64,000 nt of DNA from Thiorhodococcus minor (GTDB taxonomy: Bacteria; Pseudomonadota; Gammaproteobacteria; Chromatiales; Chromatiaceae): the NCBI RefSeq assembly GCF_010820565.1, contig NZ_JAAIJQ010000016.1, positions 1 to 64,000 of the forward strand. The letters run 5' to 3'. The translations under genes were made by a program, and so were the position numbers. Under the pieces are notes generated by a model. It made no database searches. It saw only the letters and a program-made list of their open reading frames with translations, and was not told where the DNA came from. Positions 7,409 to 17,863 of this stretch are shown in pieces. Within the stretch, counting starts at the first letter, position 1. Every line of letters starts with the position of its first letter.

Positions 7409-7717
7409 ATGTCTGTCATCACAGGACTCACCCGCGGCGGCGTCGAGTGGACGCCCGCCTTCATCGTCGCCCTCGACCAGGGCAAGTGCATCGGCTGCGG
7501 CCGTTGCTACAAGGTCTGCCCGCGCAGCGTCTTCGAGCTCATCGACCGCGATGACCTCGACCTAGACGACGACGATCTGGACGACGACGATTTCGACGAA
7601 GCACCTGGGATGGTGATGAACCTCGCCGACACCATGGACTGCATCGGCTGCGAGGCCTGCTCGCGCGTCTGCCCCAAGGGCTGCCTGTCGCACGAGCCCG
7701 GCTCGATGGCCGCCTGA
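7409..7717 (+). CDS. fdxB: Nif-specific 2x[4Fe-4S] ferredoxin III
   Basis: This 102-residue ferredoxin has two cluster-binding motifs, CIGCGRCYKVCPRSVF near residues 31-46 and CIGCEACSRVCPKGCL near residues 76-91. They are separated by an acidic insert rich in Asp (DLDLDDDDLDDDDFDE). The N-terminal GLTRGGVEWTPAFI is typical of the nif-specific ferredoxin III group. It likely carries low-potential electrons to nitrogenase or to cofactor assembly. It is the last gene of nif block I and is followed by a GC-rich hairpin. Confidence 0.93.
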   Translation: MSVITGLTRGGVEWTPAFIVALDQGKCIGCGRCYKVCPRSVFELIDRDDLDLDDDDLDDDDFDEAPGMVMNLADTMDCIGCEACSRVCPKGCLSHEPGSMAA

Positions 7718-7735
7718 CAGGGCCCTCGGCGGTGA

Positions 7736-7757
7736 CGGAGCGCCTTCACGCGCTCCG
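7736..7757 (+). terminator. Hairpin downstream of nif block I
   Basis: CGGAGCG (7736-7742) pairs with CGCTCCG (7751-7757) across an 8-base loop, 20 bases after the ferredoxin stop. No T-tract follows, so intrinsic termination is uncertain, but the position fits the end of the operon. Confidence 0.4.
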
Positions 7758-7903
7758 CCCCGCTCCTACCCTAGGATCCCGCCGGCGGTTCGCACCGAAT
7801 CGCAGTCGACCTTATATCGAGGTCTCCGTTTCTTCATTTGACCCCTTCCCGCCCTGCTGTTAGAACCGGCGCCGTCCCTATGCCTGCGTAGCCGGTCCGA
7901 CCT

Positions 7904-9418
7904 ATGCTTTCCTCCCCCCCGCACCTTCCGCTGTTCATCTTCGGCCTCGTTGCGCTCGGCAGCGGCGCACTCAGCGTTCTGGGATTCGCACCCTTTTCGC
8001 TCTTCGCGATCCCAGTGCTCGCTCTAGCCGCCTTCTACGACTCCCTGACTAGAGCGACTCTGAGCCGAGCCTTCTGGCATGGCTGGCTGTTCGGCTTGGG
8101 GCTGCTCGGCTTCGGTGTCTTCTGGATCCGCATCAGCCTGAACGAATTCGGCAACATGGATGCCTGGGTCGCCCACTTGGCGACGGCGCTCTTCATCTCC
8201 GGCATGGCCCTCTACTATGGGCTCGCGGGCTGGCTGGTGCGACGGCTCGACCCTGGCCCGCCCTGGGTGGCGCCCTTGCTGCTCTTCCCCGGTTTCTATG
8301 TCCTCTGCGAATGGCTGCGCGGCTGGCTGCTGACTGGCTTTCCCTGGCTGAATCTCGGCTACACCCAGATCGAGGGGCCCCTCGCCGGATATGCGCCAGT
8401 CATTGGCGTGTACGGCATCAGCCTGCTCGTCGTCGTCTCGGCAGGCCTCTTGTGGGGCCTGCTGCGCTGGCCGCTCCGCGCACGCTTGTTGGCCGTCGCG
8501 GGCTTGGTCGCGATCTGGGGCGGCGGCGCGGTTCTGAGGGGAGTCGACTGGACGCAGCCCGCGGGGCCTGCCATCAAGGTCAGCGTGCTGCAAGCAAACA
8601 TCCCGCAGGCGGTCAAGTGGGAGCCTGGCGCGGCGGTCGACATCGCCGAGGCCTATCTCGAGCTCACCAAGGAGGCGTTCGGCGCGGACCTGATCCTATG
8701 GCCGGAGACCGCGCTGCCAAGCTTCCTCCATCAGGTCCGCGAGCCGCTGATCGCCCCGCTCGCCGAGCGTGCGCGCGAGGAGGGGACTGAGATCGTGATG
8801 GGGATCCCGGTGATGGACCTAGACACCGGGCGCTACTTCAACGGGCTGGTGAGCCTCGGCAGCACCGAGGATCTCTACGCGAAGCGGCACCTGGTGCCCT
8901 TCGGCGAGTTCATGCCCTTCAAGGCGTGGCTAGGGCCGCTCGTCGCGCTCTTCGAGGTCCCCATGTCCGACTTCAGCCGCGGCGACAGCGCACGCCCGCT
9001 GCTGACCGTGGGACGGCATCGCGTCGGCGCCTCCATTTGCTACGAGGATGCCTTTCCGAACGAGGTGTCGCAGGCCATGCCGGAGGCCGAGTATCTGATC
9101 AATGTCAGCAACGACGCCTGGTTCGGCGATTCCCTGGCCCCCCATCAGCATTTGGAGATTTCGCGGATGCGCGCGCTCGAGAACGGGCGCTCTCTGGCGC
9201 GGGCAACGAACACCGGCGTCTCGGCGATCATCGATCACAAGGGCGCCCTGATCGCGACGCTGCCCTCCTTCGTGCGCGGCAGCGCGAGCGCCGAGATCGA
9301 GCCGAGAACTGGGGCGACCCCTTACGCCATCGTCGGCAATTGGGCGGCGATTGGGATCGCGCTGACGATGATCCTCGCCGGTGCCGGCATCGGCCGCTAT
9401 CGCCAGGCCCGGGCCTAA
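7904..9418 (+). CDS. lnt: Apolipoprotein N-acyltransferase
   Basis: This 504-residue inner-membrane enzyme adds the third acyl chain to diacylglyceryl-Cys of lipoproteins, the last maturation step before Lol sorting. About six N-terminal membrane segments (residues 10-215) precede a periplasmic nitrilase-fold domain. The expected Glu-Lys-Cys triad is present at about Glu268 (LWPETALP), Lys327 (AKRHLVPFGE) and Cys379 (SICYEDAFP). A final membrane segment lies near residues 478-495. Length is normal for the family. It stands alone rather than beside ybeX/corC. Confidence 0.96.
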   Translation: MLSSPPHLPLFIFGLVALGSGALSVLGFAPFSLFAIPVLALAAFYDSLTRATLSRAFWHGWLFGLGLLGFGVFWIRISLNEFGNMDAWVAHLATALFISGMALYYGLAGWLVRRLDPGPPWVAPLLLFPGFYVLCEWLRGWLLTGFPWLNLGYTQIEGPLAGYAPVIGVYGISLLVVVSAGLLWGLLRWPLRARLLAVAGLVAIWGGGAVLRGVDWTQPAGPAIKVSVLQANIPQAVKWEPGAAVDIAEAYLELTKEAFGADLILWPETALPSFLHQVREPLIAPLAERAREEGTEIVMGIPVMDLDTGRYFNGLVSLGSTEDLYAKRHLVPFGEFMPFKAWLGPLVALFEVPMSDFSRGDSARPLLTVGRHRVGASICYEDAFPNEVSQAMPEAEYLINVSNDAWFGDSLAPHQHLEISRMRALENGRSLARATNTGVSAIIDHKGALIATLPSFVRGSASAEIEPRTGATPYAIVGNWAAIGIALTMILAGAGIGRYRQARA

Positions 9419-9519
9419 GGAGATCTGCGATCCTCAATTACCGCAAATTCCTGGGATTGCGCCTTGCTAGCGACTGCCGGTTATCATTACCGGAAGTTTT
9501 CAGCTTCTAGGACGGTGTT

Positions 9520-10035
9520 GTGCAGGCCCTAATCCGATTTTTCGTCGAGCTTTGTGCCCTTCGCCGCCCCCCGCAAGACTTGCCGGCATCCGATGTCCTG
9601 CTGGCGATCACCCTGGTCGCAGACATCATCGTCGGCGTTCTCGTCGGCATCACCGCGGGGCTCTCCGCGCTGACCAGCCTCCTGCAGGGCATCGCGGAGA
9701 TTCTCATCATGCTGACCGCGCTCTTCGTGGCGCTCAGGCAGCTGCGGATGCGGCCCCGCTTCACCCAGTCCGCGACGGCGCTGCTCGGCAGCGGCGCCCT
9801 CCTGGGGCTGATCGCCATCCTGCCGCTCAGCATGAGCCCGACGGGCAGTCAGCAGACGGACCTGGCTGCGCTGGGCGCCTTCCTGCTGCTGGCCCTGGTC
9901 ATCTGGGGGATCGTGGTCACGGGTCACATTCTGCGCCACACCTTTGGGATCACGCTCGGCCAAGGGTCGGCGATCGCCGTCGCCTTCGAGATCGTCACAG
10001 TGACCATCGTGACCTCCATGTTCGGGGGCGCCTGA
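9520..10035 (+). CDS. Multi-pass membrane protein of unknown function
   Basis: This 171-residue protein begins at a GTG and has four or five hydrophobic segments at about residues 26-46, 50-75, 86-105, 118-136 and 148-168. A short charged N-terminus (FFVELCALRRPPQDLPASD) precedes them. I recognise no catalytic motif or named family. It lies between lnt and mpl on the same strand with gaps of about 100 and 175 bases, so co-transcription is possible but not shown. Codon use matches its neighbours. Confidence 0.65.
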   Translation: MQALIRFFVELCALRRPPQDLPASDVLLAITLVADIIVGVLVGITAGLSALTSLLQGIAEILIMLTALFVALRQLRMRPRFTQSATALLGSGALLGLIAILPLSMSPTGSQQTDLAALGAFLLLALVIWGIVVTGHILRHTFGITLGQGSAIAVAFEIVTVTIVTSMFGGA

Positions 10036-10210
10036 CCGCAGCATGCGAAGACGTCGGCACAAGACGCGCAGCAAGCGCCATCTCAGCCTCAAGAGGCGAG
10101 TCCACTGCCTCGGCATCCGTCGCGCGACCGACGCGACAGCGCCTTGAGCGACCAAAGCCTTATCTATTCCGAGCCCTTCCTATTGGGAATCCTCTCTATC
10201 GGGTCCTGTC

Positions 10211-11575
10211 ATGCACTTACACATCCTCGGCATTTGCGGCACTTTCATGGGCGGAATCGCACTCTTGGCACGCGCCCTCGGCCACAGGGTCACGGGGTCG
10301 GACGCCAATGTCTATCCGCCCATGAGCACCCAGCTCGAGGCCGCCGGCATCGAGCTGATGGAAGGCTATGATCCCGCGCACCTGGAGCCGGCGCCGGACA
10401 TCGTCGTCGTCGGCAATGCCATGAAGCGCGGAATCCCCGCCGTCGAGGCCATGCTCGACCGCGACCTACGCTATTGCTCTGGACCTGAGTGGCTCAGGGG
10501 CAACCTGCTGAGCGATCGTTGGGTGCTGGCGGTGTCGGGGACGCACGGCAAGACGACCACCGCGAGCATGCTCGCCTGGGTGCTGGAAGACGCTGGCTTG
10601 GATCCAGGCTTTCTCATCGGCGGGGTGCCTCGAGACTTCGGCCTCTCGGCGCGCCTTGGCTCCGAGCCCTTCTTCGTGGTGGAGGCCGACGAATACGATA
10701 CGGCCTTCTTCGACAAGCGCTCCAAGTTCGTCCACTACCGCCCGCGCACCCTGATCCTCAACAACCTCGAGTTCGATCACGCCGACATCTTCGAGGATCT
10801 GGGACAGATCCAGCGTCAGTTCCATCACCTGATTCGGACCGTCCCAGGCACCGGGCTGATCGTGCACCCGGCCGGCTCGGCCGCGGTGGACCAGGTCATC
10901 GCCATGGGCTGCTGGACGCCCCGGGAGACAGTCGGCGAAACGGGCGCGTGGACGGCCCAGCTCATCGAGCCCGACGGCTCCCACTTCCGCATCCTGCTCA
11001 ACGGCGAGGAGGTCGGCGTCGTCCAGTGGGCCCATACCGGCCAGCACAACGTCAGCAACGCCATCGCCACTGTCGTCGCGGCCCGCCACGCCGGCGTCCC
11101 GATCGCTGCGAGCACGGATGCCCTGAGCCGTTTCCAAGGCGTGAAACGGCGCATGGAGCTGCGCGGTGAGGTCAACGGCATCCGCATCTTCGACGACTTC
11201 GCCCATCACCCGACGGCGATCGCCACGACACTCGAGGGTCTGCGGCATCGTGTCGGCCAGGCGCGGATCCTGGCGGTCCTGGAGCCACGCTCGAACACCA
11301 TGCGGCTCGGCGTCCACAATGCCGAGCTGGCCGCATCGCTCAGGCTTGCCGACCAGATCCACGTCTATGCACCCAAGGATCTCGGCTGGGACGCGACGGC
11401 CGTCTTCGCGGGCTTCGGCGACCGCGCAGCTGTGCATGATGCCATTGAGGCGATCGTGGAAGATGTGGCCGCGGCAAGCCGCGCCGGCGACCAGATCCTG
11501 GTGATGAGCAACGGCAGCTTCGGCGGCATTCATGACAAGCTGCTCAGCGCGCTGCGTGCCCGACATGCAGGATGA
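10211..11575 (+). CDS. mpl: UDP-N-acetylmuramate:L-Ala-gamma-D-Glu-meso-DAP ligase
   Basis: This 454-residue Mur-ligase family enzyme reattaches murein tripeptide to UDP-MurNAc during peptidoglycan recycling in the cytosol. The start MHLHILGICGTFMGG is diagnostic for Mpl and separates it from MurC. The ATP-binding loop is SGTHGKTTTASML near residue 115, followed by FFVVEADEYDTAFFDKRSKFVHY and the FDDFAHHPTAI region. Length is normal. It is followed 59 bases later by ubiX. Confidence 0.96.
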   Translation: MHLHILGICGTFMGGIALLARALGHRVTGSDANVYPPMSTQLEAAGIELMEGYDPAHLEPAPDIVVVGNAMKRGIPAVEAMLDRDLRYCSGPEWLRGNLLSDRWVLAVSGTHGKTTTASMLAWVLEDAGLDPGFLIGGVPRDFGLSARLGSEPFFVVEADEYDTAFFDKRSKFVHYRPRTLILNNLEFDHADIFEDLGQIQRQFHHLIRTVPGTGLIVHPAGSAAVDQVIAMGCWTPRETVGETGAWTAQLIEPDGSHFRILLNGEEVGVVQWAHTGQHNVSNAIATVVAARHAGVPIAASTDALSRFQGVKRRMELRGEVNGIRIFDDFAHHPTAIATTLEGLRHRVGQARILAVLEPRSNTMRLGVHNAELAASLRLADQIHVYAPKDLGWDATAVFAGFGDRAAVHDAIEAIVEDVAAASRAGDQILVMSNGSFGGIHDKLLSALRARHAG

Positions 11576-11634
11576 GCGGGCATCAGCGCGCCAGGACGGC
11601 GCCCAAGTCAGGCCCGACCGGACCTTGACCATCC

Positions 11635-12261
11635 ATGCCCACTGACGCAGCCGCCTGGCCCAAGACGGTCACCGTCGCCATCACAGGCGCATCCGGCTCC
11701 GCCTATGGGCTGCGGCTGGTGGAGTGCTTGATTGCAGCCGGGGCTCGGGTCTATCTGCTCGTCTCCCAGGCGGCCCAGGTCGTGCTCCGCATGGAAGCCG
11801 GTATCGAGGCGCCGGCTCAGCCGACGGAGGCGGAGCGCTTCTTCGCCACGCGCTTCGGAGCCGCCGAGGGCCAGCTGCGCGTCTTCGGGCGCCAGCAATG
11901 GGCCGCCCCGGTCGCGAGCGGCAGCAATCCCGCCGAGGCCATGGTCATCTGCCCCTGCACGACCGGCACCGTCGGCCGCATCGCGGCAGGGCTCTCAAGC
12001 ACGCTCATCGAGCGTGCCGCGGACGTCGCCCTCAAGGAGCGGCGCCAGCTGATCCTCGTCGTCCGCGAGACGCCCTTCTCGATCATCCATTTGGAGAACA
12101 TGCTGCGCCTGGCACGGAGCGGCGCGGTCATCATGCCTGCCAGCCCCGGCTTCTACGACAAACCAGCCCAGGTGTCGGATATCGTCGACTTCATGGTGGC
12201 GCGCGTACTGGATCACCTCGGGGTCCAGCATCGGCTCGTGGAGCGCTGGGGGGACGGCTAG
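11635..12261 (+). CDS. ubiX: Flavin prenyltransferase UbiX
   Basis: UbiX (208 residues) joins dimethylallyl phosphate to FMN to make prenyl-FMN, the cofactor of UbiD decarboxylase in ubiquinone synthesis. Landmarks are AITGASGSAYGLRLVE for FMN phosphate binding, ICPCTTGTVGRIAAG, and the C-terminal RETPFSIIHLENMLRLARSG with the conserved acidic and aromatic residues. It acts as a dodecamer in the cytosol. A slightly longer N-terminus (PTDAAAWPKTV) precedes the fold. It is probably co-transcribed with mpl. Confidence 0.95.
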   Translation: MPTDAAAWPKTVTVAITGASGSAYGLRLVECLIAAGARVYLLVSQAAQVVLRMEAGIEAPAQPTEAERFFATRFGAAEGQLRVFGRQQWAAPVASGSNPAEAMVICPCTTGTVGRIAAGLSSTLIERAADVALKERRQLILVVRETPFSIIHLENMLRLARSGAVIMPASPGFYDKPAQVSDIVDFMVARVLDHLGVQHRLVERWGDG

Positions 12262-12419
12262 CCCGGGCGTCGTCGGCCGCAGTGCCATCGAGCCGGCAGC
12301 CCGCCAACGGCTCGAATCATGGATGCCGAGAAAACGCCTTCGTCGCAAGAACGAGCGAGGGCCGATCAAGATGATTGGTAGAAACGATGGCCGCGCCTTT
12401 GGTTTCGAAACCGGCGGGG

Positions 12420-12539
12420 TTGACAGCTTCAGAGCTTCATAAGAAACTGTTGATGTACTGAAGCACTTCGCTTCAGTGCACTCCTCCATCCTCCTTTGGT
12501 GGTATTTATTCAAGCGCGACTCTTGTCGCGCTTTTTTTT
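12420..12539 (+). ncRNA. Candidate small RNA with anti-Shine-Dalgarno-like tract
   Basis: The segment holds an 8-bp hairpin, ACTGAAGC-ACTTC-GCTTCAGT (12457-12477). A single-stranded CU tract follows, with CTCCTCC (12481-12487) and CCTCCTTT (12490-12497), the latter identical to the 3' tail of 16S rRNA. The segment ends in an intrinsic terminator with eight Ts. This layout (hairpin, CU-rich seed, terminator with U-tail) is that of many Hfq-dependent regulators that block ribosome sites. A TTGACA hexamer sits at 12420 but no good -10 follows, so the 5' end is uncertain. It could also be just the tail of the ubiX transcript. Confidence 0.4.
12512..12539 (+). terminator. Intrinsic terminator
   Basis: AAGCGCGAC-TCTT-GTCGCGCTT forms a 9-bp GC-rich stem with a 4-base loop and runs into a tract of eight Ts. 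It is the clearest rho-independent terminator in the window. It ends either the mpl-ubiX transcript or a separate small RNA. Confidence 0.9.
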
Positions 12540-12588
12540 GCCCGGCCGTTTTTTGAGGATCCCGCGAACGCCAAAGGCGGGCGCCGGC

Positions 12589-12828
12589 CTAGTCCGTGTC
12601 GGACAGCACGAGGGCGTTGCGAATGAGGCGCCGACCGGCCTCGAGCGCTGTCGTCCGCGACAGCAAATGGTCGGCAATCATGGCGTCGATCGTCGCCTCC
12701 GCCTCCAGCCAATCCTTGTCGGCGCCTCCAGGCGCGAATCCGCGCTGCTCGGCGAGATAGTAGGCAGCGATGGCGATCATGTCGTGCCGCTGTTGGGGGG
12801 TTGGCTGGTCGTGGATCTCGGCGGTCAT
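12589..12828 (-). CDS. DUF2934 small protein
   Basis: The 79-residue protein matches the DUF2934 pattern: IAAYYLAEQRGFAPGGADKDWLEAEATID, that is a helix, an R-G-F-x-P-G turn and a DWLEAE helix. No function is known for the family. The C-terminus continues with a second helical stretch (SRTTALEAGRRLIRNALVL). It is transcribed divergently from the DUF2760 gene, with a gap of about 215 bases between them. Codon use is like the surroundings. Confidence 0.8.
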   Translation of the reverse strand: MTAEIHDQPTPQQRHDMIAIAAYYLAEQRGFAPGGADKDWLEAEATIDAMIADHLLSRTTALEAGRRLIRNALVLSDTD

Positions 12829-13043
12829 GGCAGAGGCAATTTCAGAGCTGAGCGGGTGGGAGCATCTCCCGTCGACGAAGGCATTATGTCACGCTCGCCA
12901 CTCCGCCTTACAATAGCGGCGCCCGCGAGCCGCGCTCGAGAGATTCGCCGTTATCTGGATCTGCGCGCTCGGCGTTGCGAGACTTCCACACCCAGCCGTC
13001 AACCATCCCTGCATTCGTCTCCATTACGATGAGGAGCGCTTCC

Positions 13044-13595
13044 ATGTCATCATCGGCGCCGTCCTTTTTTCGGAGGGCCTCCATCGCTTTCACGAGCTTC
13101 AAGCGCATCTTCAAGGATCCGCAGCTCGCAAGCTCCGTCGACTCGCTGCTCAAGGCAGGAGCCGCGCCGCACACAGCGCGACCGGCCGCACCTGCCGCTG
13201 CGCCGCTCGCAACCGCCGCACCCGACGCCGCCTTGCTGCTGCTCGGACTCTTTCAAAAGGAAGGCCGTTTCGTCGATTTCCTTCAAGAGGACATCAAGGG
13301 CTACTCGGACCAAGAAGTCGGCGCCGCGGCCCGTGTCGTCCATCAGGGCTGCAAGCAGGTGATCGCGGACTATCTCGAGATCGCCCCGGTTCGCGATGAG
13401 CCTGAGGGCAGCCGCGTGACGCTCCAGCCAGGATTCGACGCGGCCTCGGTACGCCCGACCGGGCATGTGGTCGGAGATCCGCCGTTCACCGGGGCACTGG
13501 TGCATCGCGGCTGGCGCGTCGTCGACACCCGCCTGCCGAAGGTGACCAGCGGGCATGATCTCAAGGTCCTGGCCGCCGCGGAGGTAGAGCTGTGA
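13044..13595 (+). CDS. DUF2760 protein, partner of the Hsp70-like gene
   Basis: The 183-residue protein carries the DUF2760 region: LLLGLFQKEGRFVDFLQEDIKGYSD, then VVHQGCKQVIADYL, and a C-terminal GWRVVDTRLP. An Ala/Pro-rich linker precedes it. The ATG at 13044 is chosen because GAGGAG lies 8 bases upstream; an in-frame ATG at 13029 has no comparable site. The last four bases overlap the GTG start of the Hsp70-like gene, so the two are translationally coupled. Its function is unknown; fixed pairing suggests a cofactor or substrate-binding partner of that chaperone. Confidence 0.85.
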   Translation: MSSSAPSFFRRASIAFTSFKRIFKDPQLASSVDSLLKAGAAPHTARPAAPAAAPLATAAPDAALLLLGLFQKEGRFVDFLQEDIKGYSDQEVGAAARVVHQGCKQVIADYLEIAPVRDEPEGSRVTLQPGFDAASVRPTGHVVGDPPFTGALVHRGWRVVDTRLPKVTSGHDLKVLAAAEVEL

Positions 13596-15436
13596 GCGCT
13601 GCCCGTTTCGCCGTCGGCATCGACCTGGGCACCACGCACTGCGCCCTCTCCTTCGTCGAGTCGGAGAAGTGCGAGGGTGAGGACATCGCCCAGGCCATGC
13701 TGCCGATCCCCCAGCTGGTCTCGGCTGGCGCGGTCGAAACGCGCCCCTTGCTGCCATCCTTCCTCTACCTGCCGCATCAGGACGAATTCAAGACCAGTGA
13801 CCTCGGCCTGCCCTGGGAGAGCAATACCACCCGCATCGGCGGCGAGCTGGCGCGCAAGCAGGGCAGCACGACCCCGATCCGCCTGGTCTCCAGCGCCAAG
13901 AGCTGGCTTTGCCACCCGGACGTCGACCGCAAGGCCCCCATCCTGCCCGCAGGCGCGCCCGAAGAGGTCCCGCAGCTCTCGCCATTCGAGGCGAGCATTG
14001 ATTACCTGGCTCACCTGCGCAACGCCTGGAACGGGGTGCATCCCTATGATCCGCTGGCCCGTCAGGAGGTCACGGTGACTGTGCCCGCGTCCTTCGATCC
14101 GGCCGCGCGCGAGCTGACGGCCGAGGCCGCCAAGGCGATCGGCATCGAGCACCTAGTGCTGCTGGAAGAGCCGCAGGCCGCACTCTACAGCTGGGTCAAC
14201 GACAGTCGCGGAGACTGGCGCAATCAGGTCCGCGTGGGCGACGTCATCCTGGTGGTCGACGTCGGCGGCGGGACCACGGACCTCTCGCTCATCGCTGTCA
14301 CCGAGAGCGACGGCGCCCTGGAGCTGACCCGCGTGGCCGTGGGCGAGCACATCCTGCTCGGCGGCGACAACATGGACCTGGCGCTCGCCTATGTCCTCAA
14401 AGGCAAGCTGGCGAAGACGGGTGTCGAGCTGGACCGCTGGCAGCTGCAAGCCCTGACGCACGGCTGCCGCCACGCCAAGGAGACGCTGCTCGCGGATGCC
14501 GACCTGGAGAGCGTTCCCGTCGTCGTGCCCAGCCGCGGCTCGCGCCTCATCGGCGGCAGCATCCGCACCGAGCTGACCCGGGAAGAGGTCCAGACCACAC
14601 TGATCGAGGGCTTCTTCCCGTCCGTCGAGGCCAGCGCGCGACCCACGAGCCGCCCCCGTGGCGCCCTGACCAAGGTTGGCCTGCCCTATGCGCAGGATCC
14701 GGGCGTAACCCGTCATCTGGCGGCCTTCCTGGGACGCCAGACGGGCGCGACCCAGGATCTGTCCGGCTTCGCCGACCGGCCCGCGGACGCGCGCTTCCTG
14801 AGACCCACGGCAGTGCTCTTCAACGGCGGCGTCTTCAAGGCCCGCATCCTCCAAGACCGTGTCATCCAGGTCATCAACGAATGGCTGGCGGCCGATGATG
14901 CGCCCGCCGCCAGATTGCTCGAGGCTCAGGATCTGGACCTGGCGGTCTCCAAGGGGGCCGCCTTCTATGCCCATGTCCGCCGTCACGGCGGCGTGCGCAT
15001 CCGCGGCGGCACCTCCCACACCTATTACGTGGGCGTCGAGAGCGCCATGCCCGCCGTCCCCGGCATGGAGCCGGAGCTGCAGGCGCTCTGCCTGGTCCCC
15101 TTCGGCCTGGAGGAGGGCTCGGAGCCGGTCGCGCCGCCGCAGGAGTTCGGCCTGGTCGTGGGCGAGCCCGTGCGCTTCCGCTTCTTCAGCTCCAGCGTGC
15201 GGCGCGAGGATCACGTCGGCGAGCTGCTGGAAGAATGGGCGGAGGACGAGCTTGAAGAGCTCGACGAGATCCAGACCACGCTGAGCGGAAAGAGCCGCAA
15301 GCCCGGCGAGGTCGTGGCCGTGCGCCTGCAGGCCGCCGTCACCGAGGTCGGCACGCTCGAGCTGACCGCATTCCCGGTGGACGGCGGCGATGAGCATTGG
15401 AACGTCGCCTTCAACACCAGGGGCATGCACGACTAG
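13592..15436 (+). CDS. Hsp70-family chaperone-like ATPase
   Basis: This 614-residue protein has Hsp70/actin-fold ATP-binding signatures: AVGIDLGTTHCALSF at the N-terminus (phosphate 1), VVDVGGGTTDLSLIAV near residue 225 (phosphate 2) and a connect-2 region FNGGVFKA near residue 411. The C-terminal half diverges from DnaK and lacks a recognisable DnaK lid, so it is not the housekeeping DnaK. It starts at GTG overlapping the DUF2760 stop (GTGA). In related genomes such a pair may be joined by a DUF3731 protein; none follows here, and a GC-rich hairpin ends the unit. Confidence 0.9.
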   Translation: MSAARFAVGIDLGTTHCALSFVESEKCEGEDIAQAMLPIPQLVSAGAVETRPLLPSFLYLPHQDEFKTSDLGLPWESNTTRIGGELARKQGSTTPIRLVSSAKSWLCHPDVDRKAPILPAGAPEEVPQLSPFEASIDYLAHLRNAWNGVHPYDPLARQEVTVTVPASFDPAARELTAEAAKAIGIEHLVLLEEPQAALYSWVNDSRGDWRNQVRVGDVILVVDVGGGTTDLSLIAVTESDGALELTRVAVGEHILLGGDNMDLALAYVLKGKLAKTGVELDRWQLQALTHGCRHAKETLLADADLESVPVVVPSRGSRLIGGSIRTELTREEVQTTLIEGFFPSVEASARPTSRPRGALTKVGLPYAQDPGVTRHLAAFLGRQTGATQDLSGFADRPADARFLRPTAVLFNGGVFKARILQDRVIQVINEWLAADDAPAARLLEAQDLDLAVSKGAAFYAHVRRHGGVRIRGGTSHTYYVGVESAMPAVPGMEPELQALCLVPFGLEEGSEPVAPPQEFGLVVGEPVRFRFFSSSVRREDHVGELLEEWAEDELEELDEIQTTLSGKSRKPGEVVAVRLQAAVTEVGTLELTAFPVDGGDEHWNVAFNTRGMHD

Positions 15437-15446
15437 GGCCGCCGAG

Positions 15447-15476
15447 CGCCAGCCCCCTGACCCGACGGGGCTGGCG
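15447..15476 (+). terminator. GC-rich hairpin after the Hsp70-like gene
   Basis: CGCCAGCCCC (15447-15456) and GGGGCTGGCG (15467-15476) form a perfect 10-bp stem with a 10-base loop, 11 bases after the stop codon. It lacks a T-tract, so strength as a terminator is uncertain. Confidence 0.5.
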
Positions 15477-15592
15477 TCTCCGCCATAAAGGCAGCGATCA
15501 CGCAGCACGCAGACCCCCGAGGCCCTTCGTGGCAGAATGGGGCTGTGAGCCATGGCCCTTACTGACACCTCAGCGCTGTAGGACATCTGCGA

Positions 15593-17707
<2,115 letters not shown>

Positions 17708-17863
17708 CCCACCTCAGGCTCAGACCTGGGCCGCGCTGCGCTCGCGTCTCCCGGGCATTTCGATGACAGCCAGTAGGCCGACCTCGAGAGGTCGCGGTTG
17801 CTTCAGGTGTCATCCGGTTTTGGCTGGCGCTGCGAACGCTCGCGGCAAGGACTCATTCGCCCG

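Larger units (their letters stand above)
12262..12588. other. Intergenic region with small-RNA-like features
   Basis: No credible ORF is seen in these 327 bases. The region contains a perfect 12-bp palindrome GGTTTCGAAACC (12401-12412), a TTGACA box at 12420, a hairpin, a C/U-rich tract and a strong intrinsic terminator; the last three are listed separately. Confidence 0.6.

Noticed and set aside
12301-12420. tRNA-like sequence after ubiX
   Set aside because: No acceptor, D-loop and T-loop set could be aligned, and there is no TTCGA-type T-arm with a matching stem.
12420-12448. A sigma-70 promoter for the candidate small RNA
   Set aside because: TTGACA is present but no -10 hexamer with better than three matches lies at 16-18 bases, so no promoter is called.
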